The notes beneath the pieces were generated by a model. That model was not told the DNA's origin. It was given only the letters and a program-made list of their open reading frames with translations, and ran no database searches. Below, in pieces: positions 62,796-64,000 of a stretch of 64,000 nt of DNA. Source of the stretch: Syntrophotalea acetylenivorans (GTDB lineage Bacteria > Desulfobacterota > Desulfuromonadia > Desulfuromonadales > Syntrophotaleaceae); NCBI RefSeq assembly GCF_001887775.1, contig NZ_CP015519.1, forward strand, positions 2,912,001 through 2,976,000. Direction: 5' to 3'. Positions within the stretch are counted from its first letter, which is position 1. Each line of letters begins with the position of its first letter. The position numbers and the translations under genes were made by a program.

Positions 62796-64000
62796 ATGTG
62801 GATTAAAAAATATTTTCTGCTGATTTTGCTGCTTGCTCTGACGGTATTTGGAGTGTTCCGTTCTGATTCCGTTTGGTCCGGTGAGCAGTCTCCCTCTGTC
62901 CTTATCGTACATTCCTATCATCCCGAGCTGGGATGGACAGGAAACATCAATAGTGTGTTACTCGGTGAGCTTAAGAAAGTCCACCCGGATATTGATGTTC
63001 AGATAGAATATCTGGATGCCAAGCGGTATGTCGAATCGTTCTATTACGAACAGACCCTCAGGGACCTCTACCGTTACAAACTCAAGGGCCGACGTTTCAG
63101 CGCCGTTCTGGTTTCGGACAACCGGGCACTCGATTTTGTACTGGGGATTCGCCAGGAGTTGCTGCCGGATGTTCCGGTAGTCTTTTGCGGGATCAATAAT
63201 TTTGATAAAAGCATGCTCCGTGGCCAGCGGGGGATTACCGGCGTTGCAGAGCAACCGGCCTATCTCGAGACCCTGCAGACGGCGCTTCAGCTGCACCCCA
63301 CTGCCAGGAAGGTGGTGGTTGTCGGCAACCAGCGGACAACCACCGGTCGCTTGATTCTACAGCGATTGCAGGAACTGCCCGGACGCGTATCGCCGGGGGT
63401 GGAGTTCTCTTTCTGGAACGACGTGCCGTTGGAAGAGCTGCAAACCCGGCTGAAGGGATTGGGGGCCGATAGCCTGGTGCTGTTGAGCGTCGTGGTCCGG
63501 AATGCCGCCGGCCAGCCCCTGTCCTTTGCCAAAAGCAGCGAGGCGCTGCGAGCCGCCTGCCCGGTTCCCATCTACGGATTTTGGGATTTTTTCCTTGGAC
63601 ACGGCATTGTCGGCGGCAAATTAATCTCTGCCGCAGAACAAGGTCGCCTGGCCGCCGGATTGCTGTTGCGTATTTTGGACGGTATGCCGGTCGATAATCT
63701 GCCGGTGATCACCTCCGGTGCCAATCAATACATGTTCGACCATCGTGAATTGGTCCGTTTTGGCTTAACCGTGCAGGACTTGCCGCCCAGAAGTCAGGTA
63801 ATTAACAGCCCGTCCAGTCGCTATGCCATAGAGAAGAGCTATCTGTGGCTCGGGGGCGTGGCGCTGGTTCTACTCACGATTATTACTCTTTTGCTGGTCT
63901 GGAATATCCATGGTCGGCAACGGGTCAAGAGGGAGTTGGAGCAAGCCCTTGTCGAGGCGGAACAGACCAGGGACAGCGTCGACCTCATTCTAAAGTCGAT
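62796..64000 (+). CDS. Sensor protein with periplasmic-binding-like domain, 3' end cut by window edge
   Basis: An ATG at 62796 opens a frame to the window end (401 codons). It encodes a signal/anchor helix (YFLLILLLALTVFGVF), a periplasmic domain of the ABC-substrate-binding type (VLIVHSYHPELGWTGNINSVLL ... VVFCGINNF), a second membrane helix near residues 345-367, and a start of a coiled linker (RELEQALVEAEQTRDSVDLIL). The output domain is beyond the window; a PAS/histidine kinase or GGDEF module is usual. No terminal domain should be assumed. Confidence 0.8.
   Translation, partial: MWIKKYFLLILLLALTVFGVFRSDSVWSGEQSPSVLIVHSYHPELGWTGNINSVLLGELKKVHPDIDVQIEYLDAKRYVESFYYEQTLRDLYRYKLKGRRFSAVLVSDNRALDFVLGIRQELLPDVPVVFCGINNFDKSMLRGQRGITGVAEQPAYLETLQTALQLHPTARKVVVVGNQRTTTGRLILQRLQELPGRVSPGVEFSFWNDVPLEELQTRLKGLGADSLVLLSVVVRNAAGQPLSFAKSSEALRAACPVPIYGFWDFFLGHGIVGGKLISAAEQGRLAAGLLLRILDGMPVDNLPVITSGANQYMFDHRELVRFGLTVQDLPPRSQVINSPSSRYAIEKSYLWLGGVALVLLTIITLLLVWNIHGRQRVKRELEQALVEAEQTRDSVDLILKS

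Overview
The window looks like chromosome from a Desulfuromonadales-type bacterium (Desulfuromonas/Pelobacter/Geobacter relatives). This is inferred from gene content: tandem small 2[4Fe-4S] ferredoxins, convergent ackA and pta, an MJ0042 zinc-ribbon/DUF3426 protein, FmdB, many radical-SAM and 7TM-DISM-type proteins, a DUF1573 protein and an A2-type cytochrome c oxidase. No rRNA, tRNA or CRISPR was recognised.

Layout. 1-5 kb: truncated membrane protein, DUF1573 protein, hpt, a frameshifted zinc-ribbon/DUF3426 gene, tatA and three tandem ferredoxins. 5-9 kb: ackA and pta facing each other with a complete IS3-type element between them. 9-20 kb: TonB-like protein, degenerate GcvH-like protein, putative aminopeptidase lipoprotein, FmdB protein, a 7TM-DISM diguanylate cyclase, nucleoside salvage (cdd-udp), a flavin disulfide oxidoreductase, def with an ACT-domain protein, an RF-like rescue factor and a K+ channel. 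19.4-24.8 kb: a leftward oxidase operon (sco, coxA, coxC, coxD, coxB, ctaB). 25-29 kb: a tightly overlapping slyX-rhodanese-MauE-radical SAM operon, then a KamA-family radical SAM enzyme. 29.8-32.5 kb: divergent ilvY/ilvC with a mobile-looking repeat in the ilvC leader. 32.8-39 kb: a Cys-rich repeat protein, epmA-efp, two nitroreductase-family genes, a metallophosphoesterase and a CvfB-like RNA-binding protein. 39.5-43.4 kb: a leftward DUF3422 / GIDE-EF-hand fusion / lemA cluster. 43.6-48.1 kb: an EfpL-type EF-P paralogue, small genes, and a LysR regulator divergent from a symporter with its small accessory subunit. 48.2-50 kb: a second IS3-type element and a 54-bp mini-element made of ends like those of the first IS. 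50-64 kb: ABM-domain protein, acpH, M23 peptidase, M20 peptidase, aminotransferase, hrpB, a 31-unit heptanucleotide array, mscS, MFS transporter, folD and a truncated sensor protein.

Three themes stand out. (1) Five single-base deficits, each in a G or C run, break four otherwise intact genes; they look like homopolymer under-calls rather than biology. (2) Several dispersed imperfect-palindrome repeats sit in promoters and operon gaps, notably in the probable ilvC leader and 4 bp upstream of coxB. (3) The least explained loci are a protein with two copies of an identical four-cysteine spacing, a GcvH-like protein lacking the lipoyl lysine, and the LemA/GIDE-EF-hand/DUF3422 cluster.

Likely physiology: acetate/acetyl-CoA interconversion, ferredoxin-based electron transfer, branched-chain amino acid synthesis, nucleoside salvage, and some oxygen use or protection through the oxidase. 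Family assignments come from motif recognition by eye; no database search was run.
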